From JAPSGB01 sp963775185 (lineage in GTDB: Bacteria > Myxococcota_A > Polyangia > Polyangiales > Polyangiaceae), in contig CAVZIE010000006.1 of NCBI GenBank assembly GCA_963775185.1, positions 248,001 through 312,000 of the forward strand: a stretch of 64,000 bases of DNA. Direction: 5' to 3'. The notes under the pieces were generated by a model. It saw only the letters and a program-made list of their open reading frames with translations, ran no database searches and was not told the DNA's origin. Shown in pieces: positions 9,610 through 19,570 of this stretch (position 1 is its first letter; every line of letters begins with the position of its first letter). The position numbers and the translations under genes are program-made.

Positions 9610-10632
9610 TCAGGGGCTGTACGTCTTGGCGACGCGCTGCACGCTGGAGTGCGAGAAGTAGTAGACGGCCGATTCGTCCACGGCGAGCAGCGAGGCGCTC
9701 GTTTCGCCGCCGACACCGACGTCGCTGGCGAGAGTCGTTGCCGGGCCGCCCGCGAGAGGCACGCGCAGCAGCGGCATCTGCTCCGTTTCGATGGGCGAGC
9801 CCGTCAGGAACGCGTCCTTGCCATCGATCGCCAGGGAGGTGAGCCCGCGCAGGCTCGGGCCCGTCGACACGGGCGTCGGCGCTCCGCCGCCGAGCGGTTC
9901 CCGCATGAGTGCGCCGTCCCCCCGCCAGAAGTCGGTGCCGGCGTTGCCGGCGTCGACCCAGTAGACGTCGGTGGCGTCGACGGCAATGCCGGTCGGCGAG
10001 GCTTGGCCGGAGGCAATCTCGTCGGCGTTGCCGCCTGCACGCGGAACACGCCACACGCCGTCGCCAGCCGTGAAGAACACGAACTGCTGGTTCGTCGCGA
10101 GCGCGAAGACCCGCTGCGGCGTGTCGGTGACAGCGCCGACGGCGCGGCTGGAGAGATCGAGGTGCATGAGCGACAGGCCCGTGCTGTCCGTGAAGAACAA
10201 GTCGCCGTCGTCGACGAACAACGGGCAGCGCCCACCGGCAGCCACCAGCGTGCTCGCCCCGCCGGCCTTCGGCTGGCTCATGACGCCATCGGATTCGCTC
10301 CAGAACATCTCGTCGTGTCCGAAGACGAGGCAGCTGCCGCCGGTCGCGAAGACGCTCGGCTCCGGGCTGCAAGCGTCCTTGCGCGCCCTCGATACGCCGA
10401 TGGTGCCCCCTGTCGACGCGGTCCAGTACACGAACCCGGAGTCGACGGCGATGTTGTCCGGATTGGTCTGGTTCGCGGCGATCACCTCGGGCGCACCGGC
10501 AGCGCACACGGGATCACCGCTACCCGCGCCGTCCACGCCGCTCCCGCAGGCAACAGCGAGCAGCGCCGTTACCAACGCGATCGGGAGGCGACATGATCGC
10601 TGGATCCGACGTACTGGCACGCTCTGGGCCAT
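9610..10632 (-). CDS. Beta-propeller-like lipoprotein
   Basis: The protein (340 aa from the ATG at 10632; an ATG at 10662 is also in frame) has a lipoprotein signal ending LLAVAC. It then carries roughly seven repeats of about 45 residues built on the pattern (I/F)AVD-x(3-4)-VYWTD/FFTDS-x-GGxIxRxP, as in NIAVDSGFVYWTAS, GIAVDATDVYWVDAG and LLAVDESAVYYFSH. This is the blade signature of NHL/DUF5050-like propellers found in many myxobacterial lipoproteins. The role is unknown, probably binding at the cell surface. The start was set at 10632 because GGGAAA lies about 11 bases upstream. Confidence 0.75.
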   Translation of the reverse strand: MAQSVPVRRIQRSCRLPIALVTALLAVACGSGVDGAGSGDPVCAAGAPEVIAANQTNPDNIAVDSGFVYWTASTGGTIGVSRARKDACSPEPSVFATGGSCLVFGHDEMFWSESDGVMSQPKAGGASTLVAAGGRCPLFVDDGDLFFTDSTGLSLMHLDLSSRAVGAVTDTPQRVFALATNQQFVFFTAGDGVWRVPRAGGNADEIASGQASPTGIAVDATDVYWVDAGNAGTDFWRGDGALMREPLGGGAPTPVSTGPSLRGLTSLAIDGKDAFLTGSPIETEQMPLLRVPLAGGPATTLASDVGVGGETSASLLAVDESAVYYFSHSSVQRVAKTYSP

Positions 10633-10715
10633 CACTGGGCGTTTTCCCGCGGGATGCGACATGACACAGCGTTGGAGCAACCGGCGTGCCATGCGCGCAC
10701 GTCACAAACGCACGA

Positions 10716-10745
10716 AGGCCACGGCAGCTCGCGCCGCCGTGGCCT
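10716..10745 (-). terminator. Probable intrinsic terminator hairpin
   Basis: AGGCCACGGC and GCCGTGGCCT form a perfect 10-bp stem with a 10-base loop, starting about 27 bp beyond the stop of the minus-strand lipoprotein gene. On the minus strand it is followed by TTCGTGCGTTTGTG, a moderately T-rich tail for such a GC-rich genome. Confidence 0.55.
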
Positions 10746-10771
10746 GTGTGCACTCTATCGCGACCGGAGAA

Positions 10772-11490
10772 TCAGTCGGTGCCGGCGTCGGTGGCGCCCG
10801 CCGCGCCCGCCGAGCCCGAGGCGCCGGAAGCACCCGCCGAGCCGGAAGCGCCCGCCGCACCCGCGCCGCCGTCGGTGTTGCCACCGCAGGCCGCCGGCGT
10901 GCCGCCATCGATGAACGGGCTCGAATCGGCGCACCCGAAGTTGGGACCGCCGAGCGAGCTCAGGTCCAGCGCCATGCCGCACAAGCCGTCGGGCCGGCAG
11001 CAACCGTCCACAGGGAGGTTGATCACCGGCAGGGTCATGCCCGGGCAACTCGTGTCGGGCGTGCCCGGCTGGTTCTGCTCTTCGCACACCGCAGGGATGG
11101 CCGGAAGCAGGTTGTGGGCGGCCGTCAGGTCGCTACCGCACTTGTCGCTTCCGGTTCCCGCGCAGCAGGCCGGCAGGTCGACGATGCTCGCGATGTTGTA
11201 GTCGATGCAGGTGCTCGTCCCGCACGTCATGCCCGTGGCGCCAGCGCTGCCGCCCGTGCCGCTCGTGCCCGAGCTGCCGCCCGTACCGCTCGCACCCGCG
11301 GTGCCGCCCGTGCCGGACGAGCCAGCCATGCCCGCCGCGCCGCCCGTGCCGGCGTCCGTGCCGGCCGTGCCGCCCGTGCCGGCCTTGCCGCCACCGCTGT
11401 CGTCACTGCTTCCGCACGCCGGCGCGAACAGCGCGGCACAAGAAGCAACCCCGAGAACCAGACCCATCTTCAAGAAATTCGAACGCATTT
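10772..11490 (-). CDS. Gly/Thr-rich lipoprotein with a Cys-rich core
   Basis: The 238-aa protein starts with a lipoprotein signal ending APAC, followed by about 70 residues of GGTAGT/GGSSGT linker. A compact Cys-rich core of about 110 residues follows (CGTSTCIDYN, LPACCAG, DKCGSDL, DGCCRPDGLCGM), and the protein ends in another Gly/Ala/Ser-rich low-complexity tail. The six to eight Cys probably form disulphides in an extracytoplasmic domain. I recognise no enzyme motif. The ATG at 11490 has AGGT about 8 bases upstream. The style matches lipoproteins typical of Polyangiales. Confidence 0.8.
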
Positions 11491-11539
11491 GTTTTACCTC
11501 GCGGAACGCAGGGGATGAAATCACGGTTTCCCGGCTCTG

Positions 11540-11560
11540 AGAAGCCGTTTTCGGCCTTCT
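11540..11560 (-). terminator. Stem-loop downstream of gyrB
   Basis: AGAAGCCG, loop TTTT, CGGCCTTCT gives an 8-bp stem with one bulge, about 45-65 bp past the gyrB stop. No U-tract follows, so termination is only a possibility. It could also shape the leader of the downstream lipoprotein gene. Confidence 0.35.
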
Positions 11561-11605
11561 GGCCAGGATCCGTGCGCCCCTGCCCTCGGAAACCTGAAGT
11601 ATTGC

Positions 11606-14065
11606 CTATATATCCAGGTTGCGCACGTTCAGGGCGTTGTTCTCGATAAACTGCCGTCGGGGCTCCACCTGGTCGCCCATCAGGATGCTGAAGAGCTCGT
11701 CGGCGGCCACCGGGTCGTTGACCTTGACCTGGAGCAAGGTCCGGGCGTCGGGGTTCATCGTGGTCTCCCACAGCTCCGCGGCGTTCATCTCGCCGAGGCC
11801 CTTGTAGCGGGTGATGTGCGTGCCCTTCTTGCCGCGCTCGTCGATGAACTGATCGAGCGCCTCGGCGTCCGCGACGGTGAGCGGCTCGCCGCTGCCGATG
11901 CGCGCGGTGTACGGCGCTGGACCGATCGAGCGGATGTCTTCCTCGATGCTCAGCAGCTCCTCGTACTCGGCGCTCTCGGCGAGCTCCCAATCCACGATCG
12001 CCGGGCGCGCCGACGCGCCGGGCCGGAAGTTCACGACGATGCGTCCGGAGCCGTGCTCCTTCTCCCACTCCACGTTCACCGTGAGCGGCATCAAGTCCGG
12101 GTAGCGCTCTTCGAGCCACGCCCGCAGCTTGTCCGCCGCGGCGTCGACCTTCGCCGCGTCGCGGAAGTCGTTCAGGTCCAGGCCGTTGGAGCGCAGGATG
12201 CCGGCGACGACGCGCGCGTCGCAACGCCGGTCGACCTTGTCGAGGATCTGCCGGAACGAGCGCAGGCGGCTCGCCAGGTTGTAGAGCGGCGTGCCGCTCA
12301 GCGCCGGACCGCGTGACGCCTGGATCGTCAGGTCGTCGATGCCGTTCTCGATCAGGAAGCGATCGAGCGCCGGCTGGTTCTTCATGTAGAGGTCCTTCTT
12401 GCCCTTGCGCACGCGGTAGAGCGGCGGCTGCGCGATGTACAGGTAGCCGCTCTCGATCACCTGGCGCATCTGGCGGTAGAAGAACGTGAGAAGCAGCGTG
12501 CGGATGTGCGCGCCGTCCACGTCGGCATCGGCCATCAGCACGATGGTGTGATAGCGGAGCTTCGACACGTCGAAGTTGCCGTTGTCGTCGATGCCGCAGC
12601 CGAGCGCGCTGATCAGCGTCGCCACCTCCTGCGATGCGAGCATGCGATCGAGCCGCGCGCGCTCCACGTTCAGGATCTTGCCCTTGAGCGGCAGGATCGC
12701 CTGGAAGTGGCGATCGCGGCCCTGCTTCGCGCTGCCGCCGGCGCTCTCTCCCTCGACGATGTAGAGCTCGCTCTGGGCCGGGTCCTTGCTCTGGCAGTCG
12801 GCGAGCTTGCCGGACAGGGACGTGTTGTCGAGCACGCCCTTGCGCACGACCTCGCGCGCCTTGCGCGCTGCCTCGCGCGCCTTCGCCGCGAGCGTCGCCT
12901 TGTCGATGATCTTCTTGGCGGTCTGCGGGTGCTCCTCGAAGTAGCGCCCGAGGTGCTCGCCGACGGCGTTCTCGACGATGCCCTTGACCTCGCTCGAGAC
13001 CAGCTTGCTCTTGGTCTGCGAGTCGAACGACGCGTCCGGCGCCTTCACGTGGATCACGCAGATCACGCCCTCCCGCGTGTCTTCGCCGGCGAGGCCGTTC
13101 TTCAGGTCCTTGAACAGGTTCGCGGACTGGCCGTAGCTGTTCAGCGTGCGCGTGAGCGCGGAGCGCAAGCCGGTGAGATGCGTCCCGCCGTCCTTGTTGT
13201 GGACGTTGTTCGTGTAGCAGAAGATCTGCTCGGCGAACGCGTTCGTCCACTGGATCGCCAGGTCCACCACGATCGGCGCGGCGTTCGGGTCGTTGGCGGG
13301 GCTCTCCGTGGTGAACGCGATCACGTCGTCGTGCACGGGCTCTTTCTTCTGGCTGAGAAGCGAGACGAACTCCTTGATGCCGCCCTTGTACTGGTACGTC
13401 TCGCTGCGGCCCTCCCCGCGCTCGTCCGTCAGCTTGATCAGCAAGCCGGAGTTCAGGAACGCGAGCTCCCGCAGCCGGTTGGTCAGGATGTCGAAGCTGT
13501 ACTCGGTGTCGGTGAAGATCTCGTGGTCCGGCTTGAACGTGGACTTGGTGCCCGTCGCCGACGACTCCCCGATGGCGGAGAGACGCCCCTGCGGCACGCC
13601 GCGCGCGAACTCCTGGAACCAGACCTTGCCCTCGCGCTTGATCTCGAGACGAAACCACTCGCTGACGGCGTTGACCGCGCTCACGCCGACGCCGTGCAGG
13701 CCGGCGCTGACCTTGTAGCTCGAGTGGTCGAACTTGCCGCCGGCGTGGAGCACGGTCATCACGACCTCCGCAGCGCTCACGCCGCGGTCCTCCATCTGCC
13801 CGACGGGGATGCCGCGGCCGTCGTCCTCGACGGTCACGGAGCCGTCGAAGTGCACCGTGATGCCGATCTGCGTGCAGTAGCCCGCCAGGTGCTCGTCGAC
13901 CGAGTTGTCGATGACTTCCCAGACCAGATGGTGCAACGCCGAGCCGTCGTGCACGTCCCCGATGTACATGCCGGGACGTTTGCGCACCGCCTCGAGCCCC
14001 TCGAGGACGGTGATGTTGCTGGCGCCGTAGTCGCTACCGGAAACCGGTGTGGCCTCGTTCGTCAA
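11606..14065 (-). CDS. gyrB: DNA gyrase subunit B
   Basis: The 819-aa protein has every GyrB landmark: GLEAVRKRPGMYIGD and VIDNSVDEHLAGYC at the GHKL ATPase, DDGRGIPV, the TOPRIM motif IVEGESAGGSAKQGRDR, ADVDGAHIRTLLLTFFYR, and the terminal ALNVRNLDI. It supplies the ATPase half of gyrase, which introduces negative supercoils. A TTG start is chosen at 14065 because AGGAAG lies 7 bases upstream and no ATG or GTG precedes the conserved start. The gene follows dnaN and recF on the same strand, in the classic replication-initiation order, though a gap of about 300 bp separates it from recF. Confidence 0.97.
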   Translation of the reverse strand: MTNEATPVSGSDYGASNITVLEGLEAVRKRPGMYIGDVHDGSALHHLVWEVIDNSVDEHLAGYCTQIGITVHFDGSVTVEDDGRGIPVGQMEDRGVSAAEVVMTVLHAGGKFDHSSYKVSAGLHGVGVSAVNAVSEWFRLEIKREGKVWFQEFARGVPQGRLSAIGESSATGTKSTFKPDHEIFTDTEYSFDILTNRLRELAFLNSGLLIKLTDERGEGRSETYQYKGGIKEFVSLLSQKKEPVHDDVIAFTTESPANDPNAAPIVVDLAIQWTNAFAEQIFCYTNNVHNKDGGTHLTGLRSALTRTLNSYGQSANLFKDLKNGLAGEDTREGVICVIHVKAPDASFDSQTKSKLVSSEVKGIVENAVGEHLGRYFEEHPQTAKKIIDKATLAAKAREAARKAREVVRKGVLDNTSLSGKLADCQSKDPAQSELYIVEGESAGGSAKQGRDRHFQAILPLKGKILNVERARLDRMLASQEVATLISALGCGIDDNGNFDVSKLRYHTIVLMADADVDGAHIRTLLLTFFYRQMRQVIESGYLYIAQPPLYRVRKGKKDLYMKNQPALDRFLIENGIDDLTIQASRGPALSGTPLYNLASRLRSFRQILDKVDRRCDARVVAGILRSNGLDLNDFRDAAKVDAAADKLRAWLEERYPDLMPLTVNVEWEKEHGSGRIVVNFRPGASARPAIVDWELAESAEYEELLSIEEDIRSIGPAPYTARIGSGEPLTVADAEALDQFIDERGKKGTHITRYKGLGEMNAAELWETTMNPDARTLLQVKVNDPVAADELFSILMGDQVEPRRQFIENNALNVRNLDI

Positions 14066-14266
14066 ATTCGCTTCCTGTGATGAATCGCACGCCTCTCTCG
14101 AGGCTTTGTCGCGTCGCCTTCCCGGAACGTCCGGGAGCGTTCGACACGGTGACCGGCGCACGGAAACAGACCGCCGATCCGCGTCGGGTTTGTATAGCCA
14201 TTTCCGAGCGGCGCGGCAAGCAGGATGAAGCATCAAAACCGCTGTTTTCGCCGTTCGGGACGCGCC

Positions 14267-14286
14267 GTTTCCGCGCCGATCCGGCA
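14267..14286 (-). repeat. Dispersed 20-bp element, degenerate copy 5
   Basis: Three mismatches to consensus. It lies in the 298-bp gap between recF and gyrB, back to back with copy 6, 29 bp away. Another weaker look-alike lies near 14200. I see nothing else in this gap. Confidence 0.5.
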
Positions 14287-14315
14287 AGCCTCTCGCGGCC
14301 CCATTTCCAGGGGCC

Positions 14316-14335
14316 TGTCGGGACGGCGCGGAACC
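14316..14335 (+). repeat. Dispersed 20-bp element, degenerate copy 6
   Basis: Three mismatches to consensus, in the opposite orientation to copy 5. It lies 28 bp from the recF stop codon and antisense to recF. Confidence 0.5.
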
Positions 14336-14363
14336 CCGATTTGCGGCCTTTCGGGGCGTCGGC

Positions 14364-15461
14364 TCAGCCGTGCGAGAGCGCGCCGCCCACGAGCGTCCAG
14401 TCCGCGCGATCCCCGACGGCGATGTCCGGCGTCGTGAACAGCTCGGGTCGCGTCGTGGTGACGAAGACCTGGCTCTCGGTGTCGCGCAAGAACTCGTAGA
14501 CGGCGCCGGTGCGCGCCGGATCGAGCTCGCTGGACACGTCGTCCAGGAGCAGCACGGGGTGCGCGCCGCGGGCGTCGCGCACGCACGCGAGCTCCGCGAC
14601 CTTGAGCGCCAGCGCGAGGATGCGCTGCTGGCCCTGGGACGCGTGACGGCGCGCCGTGCGACCGTCCACCGTCAGCTCGAGCTCGTCGCGCTGGGGACCG
14701 AACGTCGCGTTGCCACGGCGCAGATCGACCGGCCGGCGCTGAGCGAGCTCGCGCTGGAACGCGTCCACGTCCTCGCTGCCCCCGGGCAGGTACGTGATGC
14801 CGAGCGCCAGGTCCGGCGAGGCCATGCGACGGAACGCCGGCGCGAGCGCTTCGGCGATGCGCGACGCGGCGCGAGCGCGCGCGCGGCTGAAGCGCGCGCC
14901 GTGCTCGGCCATCAGGCGCTCGTAGACCTCGAGCTCGCCGGCGCGCACGCCGCGCTCCTCGAGCACGCGCTGGCGCTCGCGCGTGGCACGGGTGAAGCGC
15001 GCGCGGTCGTCGCCGCTCACCGGATCCAGGAACAGCGCGACGCGATCGAGCAGCGTGCGGCGCACGCTCGCCGGCCCGCTCGCGAGCAACAGATCGCCGG
15101 GATGGAAGACGACCACCGGCGTGCGCGTGGCGTAGGCGCTGATGGTCGCCGGGCGCTTGCCGTCCACCAGGAACGAGCGCGAGCGCGCACCGAACGCGAC
15201 GCGCTGCTCGCGCTGCAGCGTTCCCTCGACGATCGCCGCGCGCACCGTCGCGAGCTCGCTCCCCTGCTGCACCATCTCCGCCAACTTGTCCGCGCGGAAG
15301 CTCTTGCTCGTGGCCACCACGTACAGGGCCTCGAGCAAGCTCGTCTTGCCCTGCCCGTTGTCGCCGCTCACGACGTTCAGCCGCGGCGCGGGCTCGAAGT
15401 CGAGCGCGGCGATGTTGCGGAAGCAGCGCGTCGCGACGGAGTGGAAGCGGATGGGATTCAT
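14364..15461 (-). CDS. recF: DNA replication and repair protein RecF
   Basis: The 365-aa SMC-like ATPase has Walker A VSGDNGQGKTSLLEALY near residue 30, the ABC-type signature region ASQGQQRILALALKVAEL, and Walker B HPVLLLDDVSSELDP, with the family's usual length. RecF loads RecA at gapped DNA together with RecO and RecR. It sits between dnaN and gyrB on the same strand, 52 bp after dnaN. The ATG start directly precedes the family-typical N terminus (IRFHSVATRCFRNI). Confidence 0.95.
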   Translation of the reverse strand: MNPIRFHSVATRCFRNIAALDFEPAPRLNVVSGDNGQGKTSLLEALYVVATSKSFRADKLAEMVQQGSELATVRAAIVEGTLQREQRVAFGARSRSFLVDGKRPATISAYATRTPVVVFHPGDLLLASGPASVRRTLLDRVALFLDPVSGDDRARFTRATRERQRVLEERGVRAGELEVYERLMAEHGARFSRARARAASRIAEALAPAFRRMASPDLALGITYLPGGSEDVDAFQRELAQRRPVDLRRGNATFGPQRDELELTVDGRTARRHASQGQQRILALALKVAELACVRDARGAHPVLLLDDVSSELDPARTGAVYEFLRDTESQVFVTTTRPELFTTPDIAVGDRADWTLVGGALSHG

Positions 15462-15513
15462 CTAGCCGTTGGCCGGTGGCCGTAGCTAATGGCCCAGGCC
15501 GGCGCCGCGCCGA

Positions 15514-16653
15514 TCAGATCCGCATCGGCATGACGACGGCGAGGTAGCTGCGCTCGGTGCTCTCCGTCGCGGGGCGGATCACCGCCGGGTCGAGCTCGCC
15601 GCTCACGCCGAGGATCACCTCTTCGTCGTCGATGCAGGCGAGGACGTCGAGGAAGTAGCGCGCGTTGAAGCCGATGGTGACTTCCGGTCCCGGGTACTCC
15701 ACGGCGACCTCGTCGAAGCCTTCGCCGCTCTCCGGGCTCTCGCTCTCGAAGCGCATCTTGTTCGAGCCGAGCGTGAGCTTGACGCCACCGGTGCGGTCGC
15801 TGGCCGCGATGCTCACAGCGCGCAGCGCGTCGGCGAGGGCCAGGCGCGGCGCGCGGATGGCGCGCTCGCTCGTCTCCGGGATGACCTGCTGGTACGGCGG
15901 GAACTGCGCGTCCACGAGCTTGACGCTGAACTGGAAGCCCGCGAGGCGGAAGAACACGTTCGGGCCGCTCTGGATCATCTCGATCTGCGAAGCGCCTTCG
16001 CCGCCGTCGCTCACGGCCTCGTCGCACAGGCGCTTGAGCTCCTGCACGCCCTTCAGCGGGATCAGCATCGTCGCCGTTGCCTGGCTGCCCGGGATGTGGA
16101 CCTCCATCTTGCTCAGGCGGTGTCCGTCGGTCGTGACCATGCGCACGCGATCGCCGTCCCACTCGAACAGCGCGCTGTTCAGGTGCAGCCGCGTCTCGTC
16201 CTGCGAGATCGAGAACACCGTGGACGCGACCAGGCGCGTCAGCGTCTCGGCGTCGAGCGAGAGCACGGGCGCGCTGTCGTCGGGTTGCGGCAAGCTCGGG
16301 AAGTCCTCGCCCGGGATGCCGTGGAGCATGTAGCGACGCGCGGAGCCGACGGCGCGGATGGTCGTCGCGGAACCTTCGCTGGTCGAGATCGAGATCTGCC
16401 CCTCGGGCATCATGCGCACGCGGTCGAACAAGTCGCGTGCGCCAATCGCGACGCTGCCGCCCTTGTCCACTTCCGCACGGATCTTCCCGCTGACGGCCAG
16501 GAGCAAGTCCGTGGCAGCGAGGCGCAGCTGGTCCGGGCCGTCGACCTCGAGCAACACGTTGCCGAGGACCGGCATGGTGCTCTTCTTGTCGGCCACGCCC
16601 TGGCAGCGCGCGAGGATCCTGAGCAGGTCCTTCTTGGCGACGACGACGTGCAT
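15514..16653 (-). CDS. dnaN: DNA polymerase III sliding clamp (beta subunit)
   Basis: The 379-aa protein has the three-domain clamp architecture: a start of MHVVVAKKDLLRILARCQGV, LPVLGNVLLEV-like STMPVLGNVLLEVDG, and FPSLPQPD in the first domain, TDGHRLSKMEVHIPG in the second, and VGVSGELDPAVIRPATES to the terminal LAVVMPMRI in the third. It encircles DNA and tethers polymerase III and other clamp-binding proteins. It is the first gene of the dnaN-recF-gyrB run. dnaA is not adjacent; instead an A+T-rich stretch with DnaA-box-like sequences lies upstream. Confidence 0.97.
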   Translation of the reverse strand: MHVVVAKKDLLRILARCQGVADKKSTMPVLGNVLLEVDGPDQLRLAATDLLLAVSGKIRAEVDKGGSVAIGARDLFDRVRMMPEGQISISTSEGSATTIRAVGSARRYMLHGIPGEDFPSLPQPDDSAPVLSLDAETLTRLVASTVFSISQDETRLHLNSALFEWDGDRVRMVTTDGHRLSKMEVHIPGSQATATMLIPLKGVQELKRLCDEAVSDGGEGASQIEMIQSGPNVFFRLAGFQFSVKLVDAQFPPYQQVIPETSERAIRAPRLALADALRAVSIAASDRTGGVKLTLGSNKMRFESESPESGEGFDEVAVEYPGPEVTIGFNARYFLDVLACIDDEEVILGVSGELDPAVIRPATESTERSYLAVVMPMRI

Positions 16654-16739
16654 CGCATGACGTGTACCTGCTGACGGCGCAGGCCGCTAGCGGCTCGTGG
16701 CCTGACTGTGACAGGTCCGGCTGGCGAGCCGATCCAGGT

Positions 16740-16995
16740 CCGGACGCTCTGCGATCAGATCCCTGATATATTTAAATAAAATACGTCGTAGACGTAGGGC
16801 CTGTGGACGCTGGGGACAAGCCCTGCAACGTTCTGGAAACAGTTGGGTTTCGAGACCCCTCGGCTGGGGAGCGACACGGGTACGGCAAGGTAGGTGTCAT
16901 GGGGACAATTCGTCCAGCCTGGCTCGATCCCCGATCCACACGGAGGTCGTCCGCATGGTTTTCCCGATGTTTTCCACAATCTGTGGAAGACCGGC
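16740..16995. other. Candidate chromosomal replication origin (oriC)
   Basis: Upstream of dnaN is a non-coding stretch with TGATATATTTAAATAAAATA (16764-16783), the longest A+T run seen in this GC-rich window and a plausible unwinding element. Nearby are DnaA-box-like 9-mers: TTTTCCACA (16970-16978) and its inverted partner TGTGGAAGA (16982-16990) three bases apart, TGTGGACGC (16802-16810), GATCCACA (16933-16940) and two TGGGGACAA sites (16811-16819, 16900-16908). Neighbouring genes are dnaN, recF and gyrB, as at many origins. The bases between the dnaN start and this region hold nothing I recognise. Confidence 0.55.
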
Positions 16996-18563
<1,568 letters not shown>

Positions 18564-18577
<14 letters not shown>

Positions 18578-19566
18578 GCTCGTCCTCGGCATCGTCGTCT
18601 TCATCCTTGTCCTCGTCTTCGCCCTCCGGGTCGTCCGTGCCGGAGACGAGCGCGGCCGGCGCGTCGAGGTCGTCGTCGTCGTCGTCGTCGGCCTCGTCGG
18701 GATCACCGTCGTCGCCGTCGTCGTCGGCGTTGTCGTCGGCGTCGGGATTGCCGTCGACCTCGTCGTCCGCCATGGCCTCGGCGACGGGGCGCGCCACGCC
18801 GCAGTCCGGGCACGCGTCCAGCGCGGCGTCGTAGACGGCGGGGCAGGTGTTGCAGAGCACTTCATCGTCGCCCGCCATGGCGCCGCCGCAGCGCTTGCAG
18901 AACTGGGCGTCGAGGTCGTTGCGCTGCTCGCACGACGCGCAACGTCGCGTCGGACCGGTGGCGGCGCGGGTCGCCGCGGGCGCGCCGGAATCCGCTCCGC
19001 TCGCGGTGGCGCTCTTCGTCGCGGTGGCGCTCTTCGTCGCGGTGGCGCTCTTCGTCGCGGTGGCGCTCTTCGTCGCGGTGGCGCTCTTCGTCGCAGCTTT
19101 CGCGCGGCGGTTCTTGGCGGCGATGCCGCGCTCCTGGAGCCGGCGCGCGAGGTCCTTCTCGGCTCGCTCGCGCATCGTGGCCTGGTGCTGGTCGAGCGAC
19201 TGCAGCAGCGCCTTCGCTTCCTGTCGGTAGCGGCCGGACAGCTCCGTGTAGTCGTCCTGGCTGATCTTGCCGACGCTGCGCTCGTACTCCAGGTCCTTGA
19301 GCGCGCGCAGCACCGAGCGCTTGCGCTCCTCCTCGGCGCTCGGCGCGGCCATGCCGAGCGCCTCGTCGAGCGTGAGCTCGCTCTCGCCGGAGAGATCCTG
19401 GATGCTGGCCCAGAACAGACTGATGGCCAGCAGCAACGTTCCGCCGGCGGCGACCATCAGCGCCGTGCCGAGTCCGTCTATCGCGCCGACGGCGACGGCG
19501 GCGATGCCCATCGCCACGAACGCCGCCGCTCGAAGCGCCGCCGGGGGGATTCTTGATCTCTGTCAT
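18564..19566 (-). CDS. CcmI-like membrane protein with zinc ribbons and acidic tail
   Basis: Two hydrophobic segments at the N terminus are followed by VLRALKDLEYERSVGKISQDDYTEL, which closely resembles the motif after the membrane anchor of CcmI cytochrome c maturation proteins. Then come five ATKSAT repeats, two zinc-ribbon knuckle pairs (CASCEQRNDLDAQFCKRCG and CNTCPAVYDAALDACPDCG) and a C-terminal tail of about 75 residues dominated by Asp and Glu. The uninterrupted frame starts only at GTG 19517. Shortening the run of six G (plus strand 19543-19548) by one joins it to ATG 19566, giving MTEIKNPPAALRAAAFVAMG four bases after ccmF. I take that as the true start. Confidence 0.75.
19003..19092. 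repeat. Five perfect tandem copies of an 18-bp unit
   Basis: The unit GCGGTGGCGCTCTTCGTC is repeated five times without a mismatch and encodes ATKSAT on the minus strand. The identity of the copies suggests recent expansion or conversion. Confidence 0.95.
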
Positions 19567-19570
19567 GAAG

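Noticed and set aside
16654..16740. A small RNA or gene between dnaN and the A+T-rich stretch
   Set aside because: No frame, hairpin or promoter stood out.
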